A stretch of DNA of 64,000 nt from assembly GCA_000955785.1 (NCBI GenBank), contig JYOD01000107.1:53208-117207 (forward strand), given 5' to 3'. The DNA is from Burkholderiaceae bacterium 16. GTDB taxonomy: Bacteria; Pseudomonadota; Gammaproteobacteria; Burkholderiales; Burkholderiaceae. Each line of letters opens with the position of its first letter. The stretch's first letter is position 1. Position numbers and translations under genes: made by a program. Shown here in pieces: positions 52,670 to 61,051 of the stretch. Below the pieces are notes generated by a model. It had not been told where the DNA came from, ran no database searches, and saw only the letters and a program-made list of their open reading frames with translations.

Positions 52670-52684
52670 TTCAGATAACCTGAA
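52670..52684 (+). promoter_or_regulatory. Dyad upstream of the GntR gene
   Basis: TTCAG-ATAAC-CTGAA is a 5-bp inverted repeat 20 bases before the start codon, where an autoregulatory operator would be expected; TTTACA (52658-52663) lies just upstream. Weak evidence. Confidence 0.3.
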
Positions 52685-52703
52685 TAGCGATATCCTGCCG
52701 GGC

Positions 52704-53450
52704 ATGCGTACCAAAGCCATCACCCTCACCGAACAGGTGACCCAGCAACTACGCGCCGAGATCGCTAACGGCACTTACCCCGTTGGCGCCCGCCTGCCGA
52801 CCGGCAAGCAGCTTGCCGGGCACTACGGCGTGAGCCCGGCCGTCATCCGCGAGGTGACCGAACACCTGCGCTCCCAGGGCCTGATCGAAAGCCGTCAGGG
52901 CGTGGGCAGCACGGTGTGCTCCCGCGTGGGCAATGCCGGTTTCCAGTTGCCACGGGAGATGGACATCGATCGCGACGAACTGGCGAGCATCTACGAACTG
53001 CGGCTCGACCTCGAGAGCGCTGCCGCCGCGCTGGCCGCGCAACGGCGCACCGCGCAGGATGTCGCTGAGATGCAATCGCTGCTGGAGCGACTGGCGGCGC
53101 AACTGCACGATCCTCACCGCAGCGTGGAGGCGGACACCGCCTTCCATGTGGCAATCGCCACCGCCACGCACAACAAGTACTACCTGCAACTGCTCCAATA
53201 CCTGAACCTGCAATTGCACCAGGCCGTACATGTGGCACGGCTGAATACGCGCCAGCAGGATGGCCTGTCCGAACAAGTCCACCAGGAGCACCTGGCCCTC
53301 TTCCACGCGATCCGTGCCGGCAACCCCGAACTGGCGCGCGCCGCTGCCGTGTCCCATCTGCAGGGCGCGGCGGCGCGCCTGGGCCTGCGGCCGCACGCGC
53401 GCGCCGAGTCCCCCGCAGCCGGGCAGGAACCATCCCATTCAGCGGCTTGA
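52704..53450 (+). CDS. GntR-family regulator, FadR/FCD subgroup
   Basis: The 248-residue protein has the GntR winged helix (TEQVTQQLRAEIANGTYPVGARLP, GVSPAVIREVTEHLRSQGLIESRQGVGS in part) and the FCD ligand-binding domain with the metal-site motifs ELRLDLES, AFHVAIATATHN and HQEHLALFHAI. This subgroup senses small carboxylates such as glycolate, lactate or glutamate. The next gene, an FAD-linked dehydrogenase, begins 29 bases downstream and is its probable target. Confidence 0.9.
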   Translation: MRTKAITLTEQVTQQLRAEIANGTYPVGARLPTGKQLAGHYGVSPAVIREVTEHLRSQGLIESRQGVGSTVCSRVGNAGFQLPREMDIDRDELASIYELRLDLESAAAALAAQRRTAQDVAEMQSLLERLAAQLHDPHRSVEADTAFHVAIATATHNKYYLQLLQYLNLQLHQAVHVARLNTRQQDGLSEQVHQEHLALFHAIRAGNPELARAAAVSHLQGAAARLGLRPHARAESPAAGQEPSHSAA

Positions 53451-53479
53451 GCCGCATCGTCTCTCCAGATAGAACCACC

Positions 53480-54892
53480 ATGCAAAATACAGCCTTCCTG
53501 CCCCGCCTGATCGAAACACTGGGCCCCGACGTGGTTGCCACCGAGCCCGACCAGGTCGCGCCCTGGCTCGCCGACTGGCGCGGCCTTTACCGTGGCAATG
53601 CGCAAGCCGTGGTGCGGCCACGCTCGGTGGACGAGGTGGCCCGCTGCCTGGCGCTGTGCCAGCAGGCCGCGGTGCCGGTGGTGCCGCGCGGCGGCAATAC
53701 CGGCCTGTGCGGCGGCGCCGCGCCTGACAGCAGTCCGGTCAACGTAGTGCTGAGCATGGACCGCATGAACGCGATCCGTTCGATCGATACCATCGCCAAC
53801 ACGATGGTCGCGGAAGCGGGCTGCATCCTGGGCAACCTGCGGCGCGCCGCCCAGGAAGCGCATCGCCTGCTGCCGCTCAGCCTGGCGGCCGAGGACTCCT
53901 GCCAGATCGGCGGCAACCTTGCTACCAATGCTGGCGGTGTCAATGTGGTGCGCTATGGCATGACGCGTGAACTGGTGCTGGGCGTCGAGGCCGTGCTGCC
54001 CAACGGCGAGATCTTTCACGGGCTGCGCGCCTTGCGCAAGGACAACACCGGCTACGATCTCAAACAATTGCTGATCGGCTCCGAGGGCACGCTCGGCGTG
54101 ATCACCGCCGCGGCGCTGCGCCTGTTTCCGCGCACCGATGCGCGCTCGGTGGTGCTGGCCGCGGTGGCGTCGCCCCTGCAGGCGCTGGAGCTTTTCGAGC
54201 TGCTGTTCGCCCAGTGTGGCGCGCGCCTGCAAGCCTTTGAGTTTTTTACCGGCGATTGCGTCGACCTGGTGCTCAGGCATGCGGAAGGCGTACAGGAGCC
54301 GTTCGCCCAGCGCCATCCCGCCTATGTGCTGGTGGAACTGGCCGACACCACGGACGAAGAGGCCCTCAACACCCTGCTCGAACGCGTGATCGGGGAAGCG
54401 CTGGAGCGCGAGCTGTGCCTGGATGCCGCAGTCTCCGCTTCGCTGGCACAATTGCAGAGCCTGTGGAAGCTTCGCGAGGAAATCTCCGAGGCGCAGCGCG
54501 CCGACGGGCCGCACCTGAAGCACGACGTCTCACTGCCGATCGAGCAGATCCCCGCCTTCATGGCATCGATGGAGACGCGCCTCAAGGCCGTCAGCCCCAG
54601 CATCCGCCCCTTCATCTTCGGGCACTTCGGCGACGGCAACCTGCACTACAACCTGTCGCGTCCGGCAGGCGCGGAGCGCGACTGGACCGCCCAGCACGGC
54701 AAGGCACTGACCGCCGAGGTGCTGGACGAGGTCGCGCGCTACGGCGGCAGCATCAGCGCCGAGCATGGCATCGGCCAGCTCAAGCGCGATGATTTCCTGC
54801 GCCTCAAGGACCCGCTCGAACTGCGCCTGATGCGGGGCATCAAGCAATTGCTGGATCCAGCCGGCATCATGAACCCGGGCAAGTTGCTGTAG
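53480..54892 (+). CDS. FAD-linked D-2-hydroxyacid dehydrogenase
   Basis: Oxidises a D-2-hydroxyacid such as D-lactate, D-2-hydroxyglutarate or glycolate. The 470-residue protein has the PCMH-type FAD domain (VVPRGGNTGLCGGAAP, SCQIGGNLATNAGGVNVVRYGMTRELVLG in part, LLIGSEGTLGVIT) and the C-terminal cap with the metal site FGHFGDGNLHYN and SAEHGIGQLKR. The substrate is not certain; D2HGDH-like and GlcD-like members share these motifs. ATG 53480 avoids a poor upstream extension. Confidence 0.9.
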   Translation: MQNTAFLPRLIETLGPDVVATEPDQVAPWLADWRGLYRGNAQAVVRPRSVDEVARCLALCQQAAVPVVPRGGNTGLCGGAAPDSSPVNVVLSMDRMNAIRSIDTIANTMVAEAGCILGNLRRAAQEAHRLLPLSLAAEDSCQIGGNLATNAGGVNVVRYGMTRELVLGVEAVLPNGEIFHGLRALRKDNTGYDLKQLLIGSEGTLGVITAAALRLFPRTDARSVVLAAVASPLQALELFELLFAQCGARLQAFEFFTGDCVDLVLRHAEGVQEPFAQRHPAYVLVELADTTDEEALNTLLERVIGEALERELCLDAAVSASLAQLQSLWKLREEISEAQRADGPHLKHDVSLPIEQIPAFMASMETRLKAVSPSIRPFIFGHFGDGNLHYNLSRPAGAERDWTAQHGKALTAEVLDEVARYGGSISAEHGIGQLKRDDFLRLKDPLELRLMRGIKQLLDPAGIMNPGKLL

Positions 54893-54921
54893 GCGCCGGG
54901 CGCGCCGCGGCGCCCAACGAA

Positions 54922-54949
54922 AAAAACGCGCCGGGGACGGCGCGTTTTT
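54922..54949. terminator. Bidirectional terminator after the FAD dehydrogenase
   Basis: AAAAACGCGCC (54922-54932) and GGCGCGTTTTT (54939-54949) form an 11-bp stem with loop GGGGAC. It serves the dehydrogenase and convergent pbpG. Confidence 0.9.
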
Positions 54950-54993
54950 CATGACCTCAGGTCCGTGGGTGCCGGGTCATTGCGGCTCCGCCA

Positions 54994-56220
54994 TCAGATG
55001 CCGCGTGGCTGCTGGGCGGTAAGGATAGCCTGGGGGGAACCTGGCCCCTGCGTCAGGTTAGGGGAGGACGGAAAAGGGCGGCCGGGACCCGTTTGCACGT
55101 GTTCCAGCCAGTCCTTGACGCGGTTGGCATCGGCAAAGCGCGACAGCTTGCCAACCGAATCCAGGAACACCATCACCACATTGCGGCCGTTCACCTTCGC
55201 CTGCATCACCAGGCACTGGCCAGCCTCGGAGATAAAGCCGGTCTTCTGCAGGCCGATATCCCAGTTGCCGCCGCGCACCAGGCGGTTGGTGCTGACATAG
55301 TGCTGGGTACGCCCGAGCACGTTGACCTCATACTCGGTCTGCGTGGAGTACTCGCGGATGGTGGGATTGCGGTACGCCGCATTGACCATGCGCACCAGGT
55401 CCATCGCGCTCGAGACATTGCTGCTCGACAAGCCGTTCGAATCGACGAAGTGGCTGTCGTTCATGCCGAGCTCGCGTGCCTTGCGGTTCATGGCCTGCAC
55501 AAACGCCGGCAGGCCGCCCGGATAGCTGCGGCCCAGCACCGATGCCGCCCGATTCTCCGAGGACATCAGGGCCAGCAGCAGCGCTTCCTGGCGGCTCAGC
55601 TGCGCACCGAATCGCAGGCGCGAACTGCTGTGTTTCTCATTGTCGCGGTCTTCCTCGGTGATGGTGAGAACCTCATCCATCGGCTGGCGCGCGTCCATCA
55701 CCACCAGGGCGGTCATCAGCTTGGTGATCGAGGCGATCGGCAGCACCGCGGCGGCGTTCTTCTGGAACAGCACTTCGTTGGAGTTCTGGTCCATCACCAG
55801 CGCCACGCTGGAGCGCAGCGCGAGCGCATCCTCCGTCTCACGCAAACCGAGCGCCTCGCCCAGCGAGGGTTTCGCGGGGATAAAGGCCGCGCGCACCGGC
55901 GCAGCCTGGCGCTGCGTCACGACCTGGCGCTTGCCGTTTTTCAGTACCACGACCTTGCGCGTAGTGACGTGCTCAGCCTTGCCGCTGCTGGCGACTTGCT
56001 TGGTTTTTGCGGATTTAGAGGAGGTACTTGCCGACTTTTTCTCGGACTTGGCGACTTTTACCGACTTTTTGCTGGTTTTTGCGGTGTCCGCCGACTGTGT
56101 CGCGGCATCGACCGCAGGGGCGGCCAGCATGGAAACGGTCAGCAGCACAGAGGCGGCGACCGATGTAAGAGGGGTAGAGCCGAAGAATCGAAACAATAGG
56201 GGGGAATCAGACCGGAACAT
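54994..56220 (-). CDS. pbpG: D-alanyl-D-alanine endopeptidase, PBP7/PbpG type
   Basis: Periplasmic penicillin-binding protein that cuts peptidoglycan cross-links. The 408-residue precursor has a signal peptide (to about residue 40, AAPAVDAA), a Lys/Ser-rich disordered stretch (45-85), and an S11 peptidase domain with Ser164-I-T-Lys167, Ser221-E-Asn223 and Lys326-Thr-Gly328. The basic linker before the domain is unusually long for the family. ATG 56220 is the only plausible start. It converges on the FAD dehydrogenase. Confidence 0.92.
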   Translation of the reverse strand: MFRSDSPLLFRFFGSTPLTSVAASVLLTVSMLAAPAVDAATQSADTAKTSKKSVKVAKSEKKSASTSSKSAKTKQVASSGKAEHVTTRKVVVLKNGKRQVVTQRQAAPVRAAFIPAKPSLGEALGLRETEDALALRSSVALVMDQNSNEVLFQKNAAAVLPIASITKLMTALVVMDARQPMDEVLTITEEDRDNEKHSSSRLRFGAQLSRQEALLLALMSSENRAASVLGRSYPGGLPAFVQAMNRKARELGMNDSHFVDSNGLSSSNVSSAMDLVRMVNAAYRNPTIREYSTQTEYEVNVLGRTQHYVSTNRLVRGGNWDIGLQKTGFISEAGQCLVMQAKVNGRNVVMVFLDSVGKLSRFADANRVKDWLEHVQTGPGRPFPSSPNLTQGPGSPQAILTAQQPRGI

Positions 56221-56387
56221 GATTCATTCAGCGCGCAACTTGGATTGCGCCAGTTTAGGAAAAAAAGAAATTGTTAGCAAGATTAAAGACTTACGAAGCC
56301 TCTTTAAAGTTCGATTTGCAAACAATTCCACATTATGAAAAAAACAACACATTCATCACATGACACGTGCAGCAAGACCGACGTGGA

Positions 56388-56404
56388 CTGTGGAAATTCC
56401 ACAG
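56388..56404. promoter_or_regulatory. 17-bp palindrome upstream of pbpG
   Basis: CTGTGGAA and TTCCACAG flank one central A. It lies in the 277-base AT-rich gap between pbpG and the nitroreductase gene, 168 bases before the pbpG start. No T-run follows on either strand, so an operator is more likely than a terminator. Confidence 0.45.
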
Positions 56405-56497
56405 CGAATCGCCCTTCTTGCCCGCTCATCGGGGCCCTCCGAGCCAACCGGACCACAGCCGGCTCATGCATAAAATATAGCTCGCGGCCAACGAGAC

Positions 56498-57199
56498 TTA
56501 TGACAAGAAACGTGCGAACCCGCTTACAGGTTCACGTTCCGTACTAAGGGTATTCTCTATGGCCGCGGGGTCGGCATACCCCAGGGCCATGCCGCAGACC
56601 ACCATTTCGTCCTCCGGCAGGCGCAAGTGATTGGCAATGACCGCGTGGAACTGGGTGAATGCCGCCTGCGGGCAGGTATCCAGCCCACGCGCCCGGGCTG
56701 CCACCATGATGCTCTGCAGAAACATGCCGTAATCCAGCCAGCTACCCTGCTCCAGGATGCGGTCGATGGTGAAGATCATGCCCACCGGCGCACCGAAGAA
56801 GGTGAAATTGCGGGAGTGCTGCGCATGCATGCGCGCCTTGTCCTCGCGGCTGATCTGCAGCAGGCTGTACAGGTCCCAGCCCACCTTGCGCCGGCGGTCG
56901 ATATACGGCGCCACCCACTCGCGCGGATAGTAGGGATACTCTTCCCGGTACTTGCTGTCGCGCTGCGGATCGTCGTAGGCGGTCAACACGTCGGCGGACA
57001 ATTTCAGCTTGGCATCACCGCTCAGCACATAGACCCGCCACGGCTGGGCGTTGGTGCCGGAAGGCGCCCGGCTGGCCACCGCCAGGATCTCGTTGACCAC
57101 ATCGTGCGGTACCGGCGTATCAAGAAAAGCGCGCACCGAGCGGCGCGTGATGATGGCATGGTCTACCAGGGCGGTGTCCCGCTTGTGCTGCGAATCCAT
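56498..57199 (-). CDS. Nitroreductase-family flavoprotein
   Basis: FMN-dependent NAD(P)H oxidoreductase of 233 residues. It has the family opening IITRRSVRAFLDTPVP, FMN contacts SRAPSGTNAQPWRVYVL, and GLDTCPQAAF near the C-terminal half, with the phosphate-binding GMALGYADP. The start ATG 57199 is preferred because AAGGAG lies 9 bases upstream; ATG 57217 has no such site. It is last in the HDAC-eamA-thioesterase-nitroreductase operon. Confidence 0.88.
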   Translation of the reverse strand: MDSQHKRDTALVDHAIITRRSVRAFLDTPVPHDVVNEILAVASRAPSGTNAQPWRVYVLSGDAKLKLSADVLTAYDDPQRDSKYREEYPYYPREWVAPYIDRRRKVGWDLYSLLQISREDKARMHAQHSRNFTFFGAPVGMIFTIDRILEQGSWLDYGMFLQSIMVAARARGLDTCPQAAFTQFHAVIANHLRLPEDEMVVCGMALGYADPAAIENTLSTEREPVSGFARFLS

Positions 57200-57237
57200 G
57201 ACTGTCAACTCCTTCATGCGTCTGTGCCCTGCCCCGA

Positions 57238-57690
57238 TCAGGCGCCGGCGTCCGCGGATTCGCACGCCAGCGCCTGCAGGGCATTGCGCAGCGCAAGCGG
57301 CAGCGGTACTGGCCGCCGAGTGGCGCGATCGACATAGACATGGACGAAATGACCTTGCGCCGCAGCGACGTCGTCGTCATTGCGGAACAGGCCCACTTCG
57401 TAGCGCACGCTCGAGTTGCCCAGCCGCGCCACGCGCAGCCCGGCCACCACGGTGTCGGGAAAGCTAAGCGCGGCGAAGTAGTTGCATTGCGTTTCGATCA
57501 CCAGCCCGATGGTGTCGCCAGCCTCGATATCGAGCACGCCCTGCCGGATCAGGTAGGTGTTCACAACGGTATCGAAATAACTGTAGTAGATGACGTTGTT
57601 GACGTGGCCATAGACGTCGTTGTCCATCCAGCGCGTGGTGATCGGCTGGAAATGACGGTAGGCACTACGAGTATCGGCAGTCGGTTTCAT
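57238..57690 (-). CDS. Hotdog-fold acyl-CoA thioesterase
   Basis: The 150-residue protein has the 4-hydroxybenzoyl-CoA-thioesterase-type motif RWMDNDVYGHVNNVIYYSYFDT, with the catalytic Asp, and a second conserved part VIETQCNYFAALSFPDTVV. The substrate is not known. ATG 57690 is 21 bases after the eamA stop. It is the third gene of the operon. Confidence 0.88.
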   Translation of the reverse strand: MKPTADTRSAYRHFQPITTRWMDNDVYGHVNNVIYYSYFDTVVNTYLIRQGVLDIEAGDTIGLVIETQCNYFAALSFPDTVVAGLRVARLGNSSVRYEVGLFRNDDDVAAAQGHFVHVYVDRATRRPVPLPLALRNALQALACESADAGA

Positions 57691-57711
57691 CGGAAGCACG
57701 CAAGAGGAAGA

Positions 57712-58617
57712 TTAGCGGCGAATCAGAAGGGCCACGCCACCAGCGGCAAGGGCCATGCCAAGTGCCGCCAGCGGCGGAAACCTCTCGCCGAATAGCAGCC
57801 ATGCCATGACAGCGGTGGTCGGCGGCGTGAGATACATCAGGCTGGACACCTTGGTGGCCGCGCCCTCCCGGATCAACAGGAACAGCAGCGAAATCGCGCC
57901 GATTGACAGCGCCACTACCGACCAGGCCAGCGCGCCGAACATCTCGGCGTTCCACTCGACGTGGCGGGTCTCGGTAAGAAACATGAAGGGCAGGCAGGCC
58001 AGCGCCGCCGCCACAAACTGGATCACGGAACCCATGCGCAGGTCGAACATCGGGCAATAGCGCTTCTGGTACAGCGTACCGAAGGTGATCGAGAACAAGG
58101 CACCCACGGCAAGCAGCAAGCTCGGCGCGGACAGCCCGCTGGCCGACAGCTTGTTGGCCACCACCAGGCCCACGCCCACGATGCCCAGCGCCAGCCCCAG
58201 CCACTGGCGCCGTCCGATGGTCTCGCCCATGCGCGAAGCCGCCAGCGCGGTCAGGATCGGCTGCATGCCGACGATCAGGGCGGAAACGCCGGCCGGCATG
58301 CCGAGTTTGACCGCTGCCCAAACGCCGCCGAGATAGCCCGCCTGCAGGAACAGCCCCGCCACGGCGATATGCCCCACCCTGCGCCAGTCGATGGCGCCCG
58401 CTCTCTGCGGCAAGGGCACCCGCGCCACCACCACGAAGGGCAGCATCAGCACCAACACGCCGACAAAGCGCAGGAACAGGAAGGTCATCGGCTCGGCATG
58501 CGGCATACCGTACTTGGCCACGATAAAGCCGGTACTCCAGATCACCACGAACAGCCACGGCATGGCGGCCATCCAAAGGGTGCCGCGCGTTGCGCGGACT
58601 TGGCTGGTTGCGCTCAT
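57712..58617 (-). CDS. EamA/DMT-family inner-membrane transporter
   Basis: The 301-residue protein has ten hydrophobic segments in two EamA halves, with WSTGFIVAKYGM near the start and TFGTLYQKRYCP and LTPPTTAVMAWLLFGE in the second half. These transporters export metabolites or amino acids; the cargo is unknown. ATG 58617 overlaps the HDAC stop by four bases (ATGA), so the two are translationally coupled. Confidence 0.88.
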   Translation of the reverse strand: MSATSQVRATRGTLWMAAMPWLFVVIWSTGFIVAKYGMPHAEPMTFLFLRFVGVLVLMLPFVVVARVPLPQRAGAIDWRRVGHIAVAGLFLQAGYLGGVWAAVKLGMPAGVSALIVGMQPILTALAASRMGETIGRRQWLGLALGIVGVGLVVANKLSASGLSAPSLLLAVGALFSITFGTLYQKRYCPMFDLRMGSVIQFVAAALACLPFMFLTETRHVEWNAEMFGALAWSVVALSIGAISLLFLLIREGAATKVSSLMYLTPPTTAVMAWLLFGERFPPLAALGMALAAGGVALLIRR

Positions 58618-59573
58618 TGCCGTGTCACCGCGATCCGGCTGGCGGCCGTGAACGTGTCCGATCTTTTGCGCCGGGCATAACGCTCGTGATATTGAGCGGC
58701 AAGCGCAATGGTCTTCGCATGCACCGCCACGGTGTCCTCGATCTGGTTGCCGTAGCCGCCAGCCATCGCCACGGCGATCGGCAGCCCCCGCGCCAGGGCT
58801 GCGTCAAACACCAGGCGATCGCGCCTGGCCAGGCCGGCGAGCGTGAGCTTCAGGCGGCCCAACCGATCGCCCTCATGGGGATCGGCGCCTGCCAGGTAGA
58901 TGATCAGATCCGGAGAGAAACGCGCGAACAGGGCTTCGAGCGCCTCCTGCAACGCCGCGGCGTAGGCCTCGTCGTTGCAGCCATCGGGCAGGCCCACGTC
59001 GAGGTCGCTGGCTTCCTTGCGAAAGGGATAGTTCTTTTCGCCGTGCAGGGACAGCGTGAACACGAATGGGTCGTCGCGCAGGATGGCGGCGGTGCCATTG
59101 CCCTGATGCACATCGAGGTCCACCACCGCCACGCGCTCCACCCGGCCGTCGCGGCGCAGCTGGCGTGCCGCGATCGCCGCATCGTTAAAGACGCAGAAAC
59201 CGCCGCCCTTGTCGGCATAAGCATGATGCGTCCCGCCCGCCAGGTTCACCGAAATGCCCTCGAGCAGCGCGGTGCGGCATGCTTCGATGGTGGCGCCGGC
59301 CGAGCGCCGCGATCGCTCGACCATGGCCTCGGACCACGGAAACCCGATCTCGCGCTGGCGCGCAAGGTCCAGTGCGCCCTGGGAGACGCTGGCCACATAT
59401 TCTGGCGTATGCGCCAGCAGCAAGGCATCGTCTCCGGCACGCGGCGCCTCGGCCAGCGTCAGGCCCGCCACTTCCCGTTCAACCGTCTCCCTCAACATGC
59501 TGTACTTGCGCATCGGGAAGCGATGGCCCTCTGGCAGGGGCAGGACAAAGTGGTCGGCGTAGAAGGCGAGCAT
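58614..59573 (-). CDS. Histone deacetylase-like amidohydrolase (class II HDAC/acetylpolyamine family)
   Basis: Zinc-dependent deacetylase of 319 residues, acting on an acetylated protein, polyamine or similar compound. Active-site His116-His117 in GGTHHAY, zinc ligands Asp154 and His156 in VDLDVHQGNG and a further Asp in YLAGADPHEGDRLG, and GGYGNQ near the C-terminus. ATG 59573 begins MLAFYADHFVLPLPEGHRFPM, the usual opening of these proteins. It is first in a four-gene operon and is divergent from phaP1. Confidence 0.9.
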   Translation of the reverse strand: MLAFYADHFVLPLPEGHRFPMRKYSMLRETVEREVAGLTLAEAPRAGDDALLLAHTPEYVASVSQGALDLARQREIGFPWSEAMVERSRRSAGATIEACRTALLEGISVNLAGGTHHAYADKGGGFCVFNDAAIAARQLRRDGRVERVAVVDLDVHQGNGTAAILRDDPFVFTLSLHGEKNYPFRKEASDLDVGLPDGCNDEAYAAALQEALEALFARFSPDLIIYLAGADPHEGDRLGRLKLTLAGLARRDRLVFDAALARGLPIAVAMAGGYGNQIEDTVAVHAKTIALAAQYHERYARRKRSDTFTAASRIAVTRQ

Positions 59574-60002
59574 GGGGATTAACTTGGGGCGGACATCTGG
59601 CCGGCAGGCCGCTGCGTTGCACACCCTTGGGCAGCACCGACTCGGGCAGACCGCGATGGTAGCACTGAGCCGGCGCGAAGGTACGCGACCAGGACCGCCC
59701 TTCCCGCGCCCGAGCTGGTGTAAATCCGCAACTCTGGTGGCGCAATATGTGGCATCAGGTCGACTTCCGGCGACTTCAGCCGGATTTAATTGTGCATTGC
59801 ACAAGAAATTCTTGACACCGGTTTTCTTTTCCCTACAATTGGAATTGTTGCGGCGCACCATCGGTTTTGCAGAGCAAGCGGAAGCGCCGGCAACCCCCCA
59901 AACGCCTGGGGCTGGCTGACGAAAAGCAGTGACGTCGTCATCGCTTTGACATCTGGGCGGCCTAATTTTGTCTGACATTGAACTTCATTATTGGAGACCA
60001 GC
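59574..60002. other. phaP1-HDAC divergent region
   Basis: 429 bases with the phaP1 promoter and dyads and a leader of about 155 bases before phaP1. The left part presumably holds the HDAC promoter, which I cannot define. I see no additional gene. Confidence 0.5.
59790..59848 (+). promoter_or_regulatory. phaP1 promoter with two candidate PhaR dyads
   Basis: TTGACA (59812-59817) and TACAAT (59834-59839) are 16 bases apart. TTGTGCA-T-TGCACAA (59790-59804) is a perfect 15-bp palindrome just upstream of the -35 box, and ACAATT-GG-AATTGT (59835-59848) overlaps the -10 and start. PhaR is known to repress the C. necator phaP1 promoter, so one or both are probable PhaR sites. Confidence 0.7.
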
Positions 60003-60584
60003 ATGAGCTTCACCCCGGAACAAGTCGCCGCAGCGCAAAAAGCCAACCTCGAAACCCTGTTTGGCCTGACCACCAAAGCCTTCGAAGGCGTTGAGAAGCT
60101 GGTCGAACTGAACCTGCAAGTGGTCAAGGCCACGTTCGCTGAAAACGTGGACAACGCCAAGAAGGCCCTGTCCGCGAAGGACGCCCAGGAATTCCTGGCC
60201 ATCCAGTCCTCGCTGATCCAGCCGGTTGCCGAAAAGGCCCTGGCCTATAGCCGCCACCTGTACGAAATCGCCTCGGAAACCCAGTCGGAATTCACCAAGG
60301 TTGCCGAATCCCAACTGGCTGAAAACTCGAAGAAGGTGCAAGCCCTGGTCGAGAACCTCGCCAAGAACGCCCCGGCCGGCTCCGAGTCGACCGTTGCCAT
60401 CGTGAAGTCCGCGATCAGCGCCGCCAACAATGCTTACGAGTCGGTCCAGAAGGCCACCAAGCAAGCTGTTGAAATCGCCGAAAGCAACTTCCAGGCAGCC
60501 GCCAGCGCCGCCACCAAGGCCGCCCAGCAAGCCAGCGCAACGGCTCGCACTGCGACCAAGAAGGCCGCCCCCGCCGCCGCCTAA
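60003..60584 (+). CDS. phaP1: Phasin PhaP1
   Basis: Major granule-coating protein; controls number and size of PHB granules. The 193-residue protein matches C. necator PhaP1 closely as I recall it: FTPEQVAAAQKANLETLFGLTTKAFEG, FAENVDNAKKALSAKDAQEF and SESTVAIVKSAISAANNAYESVQKATKQAV are nearly identical. It ends in an Ala/Thr/Lys-rich tail. ATG 60003 is used with GGAGA upstream; a four-residue longer form from 59991 is less likely. Codon use is strongly biased toward preferred codons, as expected for a very abundant protein. Confidence 0.96.
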   Translation: MSFTPEQVAAAQKANLETLFGLTTKAFEGVEKLVELNLQVVKATFAENVDNAKKALSAKDAQEFLAIQSSLIQPVAEKALAYSRHLYEIASETQSEFTKVAESQLAENSKKVQALVENLAKNAPAGSESTVAIVKSAISAANNAYESVQKATKQAVEIAESNFQAAASAATKAAQQASATARTATKKAAPAAA

Positions 60585-60620
60585 CTAGCGCGGGCAGGAC
60601 AACGGACCGGCTTCGGCCGG

Positions 60621-60668
60621 TTCGTTGGCAAAGCGCGCCTGGCACGGCCAGCGCATTTTGCCAACGAA
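60621..60668 (+). other. Long stem-loop downstream of phaP1
   Basis: TTCGTTGGCAAA (60621-60632) and TTTGCCAACGAA (60657-60668) are perfect inverted repeats, with an inner CTGGC-ACG-GCCAG stem. It begins 37 bases after the stop and has no T-run, so an RNA-stabilising element is likelier than a terminator. Confidence 0.55.
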
Positions 60669-60755
60669 GGCAGCACGGACGGCGATCAAACCGCCCCGCC
60701 CTCTAACGATGTCTCCTCGGTATCTGGTTTCCTTGTATTCCAATATCGATTCATT

Positions 60756-60781
60756 CCCGGCTATGTGCCGGGATTTTTTTT
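60756..60781 (+). terminator. phaP1 terminator
   Basis: CCCGGC (60756-60761), loop TATGT and GCCGGG (60767-60772) are followed by ATTTTTTTT. It is about 170 bases beyond the phaP1 stop. Confidence 0.85.
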
Positions 60782-60830
60782 GCCCGCGGCAGGCCGGCGG
60801 TGCCGATTTCAGCCTCGGCGCGATGCAACT

Positions 60831-60855
60831 CCCCTCCCCTCCCCTCCCCTCCCCT
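60831..60855. repeat. (CCCCT)5 tandem repeat, G-quadruplex-prone on the minus strand
   Basis: Five perfect copies of CCCCT. The complementary strand reads AGGGG five times, so five G4 runs separated by single A bases, a pattern that favours quadruplex folding. It lies between the phaP1 and lpdA terminators. Confidence 0.7.
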
Positions 60856-61000
60856 GCCTGGCCGCTTCCATCATTCGCATCAAACCAGCTATTTGCCGAT
60901 CCACGGCCTGCCACGGTCCTCCTCTGCTGCAAGCAGGGTTTGGCTGGCGAAGCCACAAGTGGGTGCGTGGAAAATTTTGGCGGTTAATTGCGAACCAGAT

Positions 61001-61025
61001 AAAAAAAGCCCGCCGTGCGGCGGGC
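61001..61025 (-). terminator. lpdA terminator
   Basis: On the minus strand GCCCGCC, loop GCAC and GGCGGGC, followed by TTTTTTT. It begins 26 bases after the lpdA stop. Confidence 0.9.
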
Positions 61026-61051
61026 CTCGATATGTGGCAGATGCTGACCGC

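Larger units (their letters stand above)
60585..61051. other. phaP1-lpdA intergenic region
   Basis: 467 bases with the phaP1 3' stem-loop and terminator, the (CCCCT)5 tract, and the lpdA terminator. The open frames over it are shadows. Confidence 0.6.

Noticed and set aside
60831..60855. Short tandem repeat as possible CRISPR
   Set aside because: Five-base units without spacers; no cas genes in the window.
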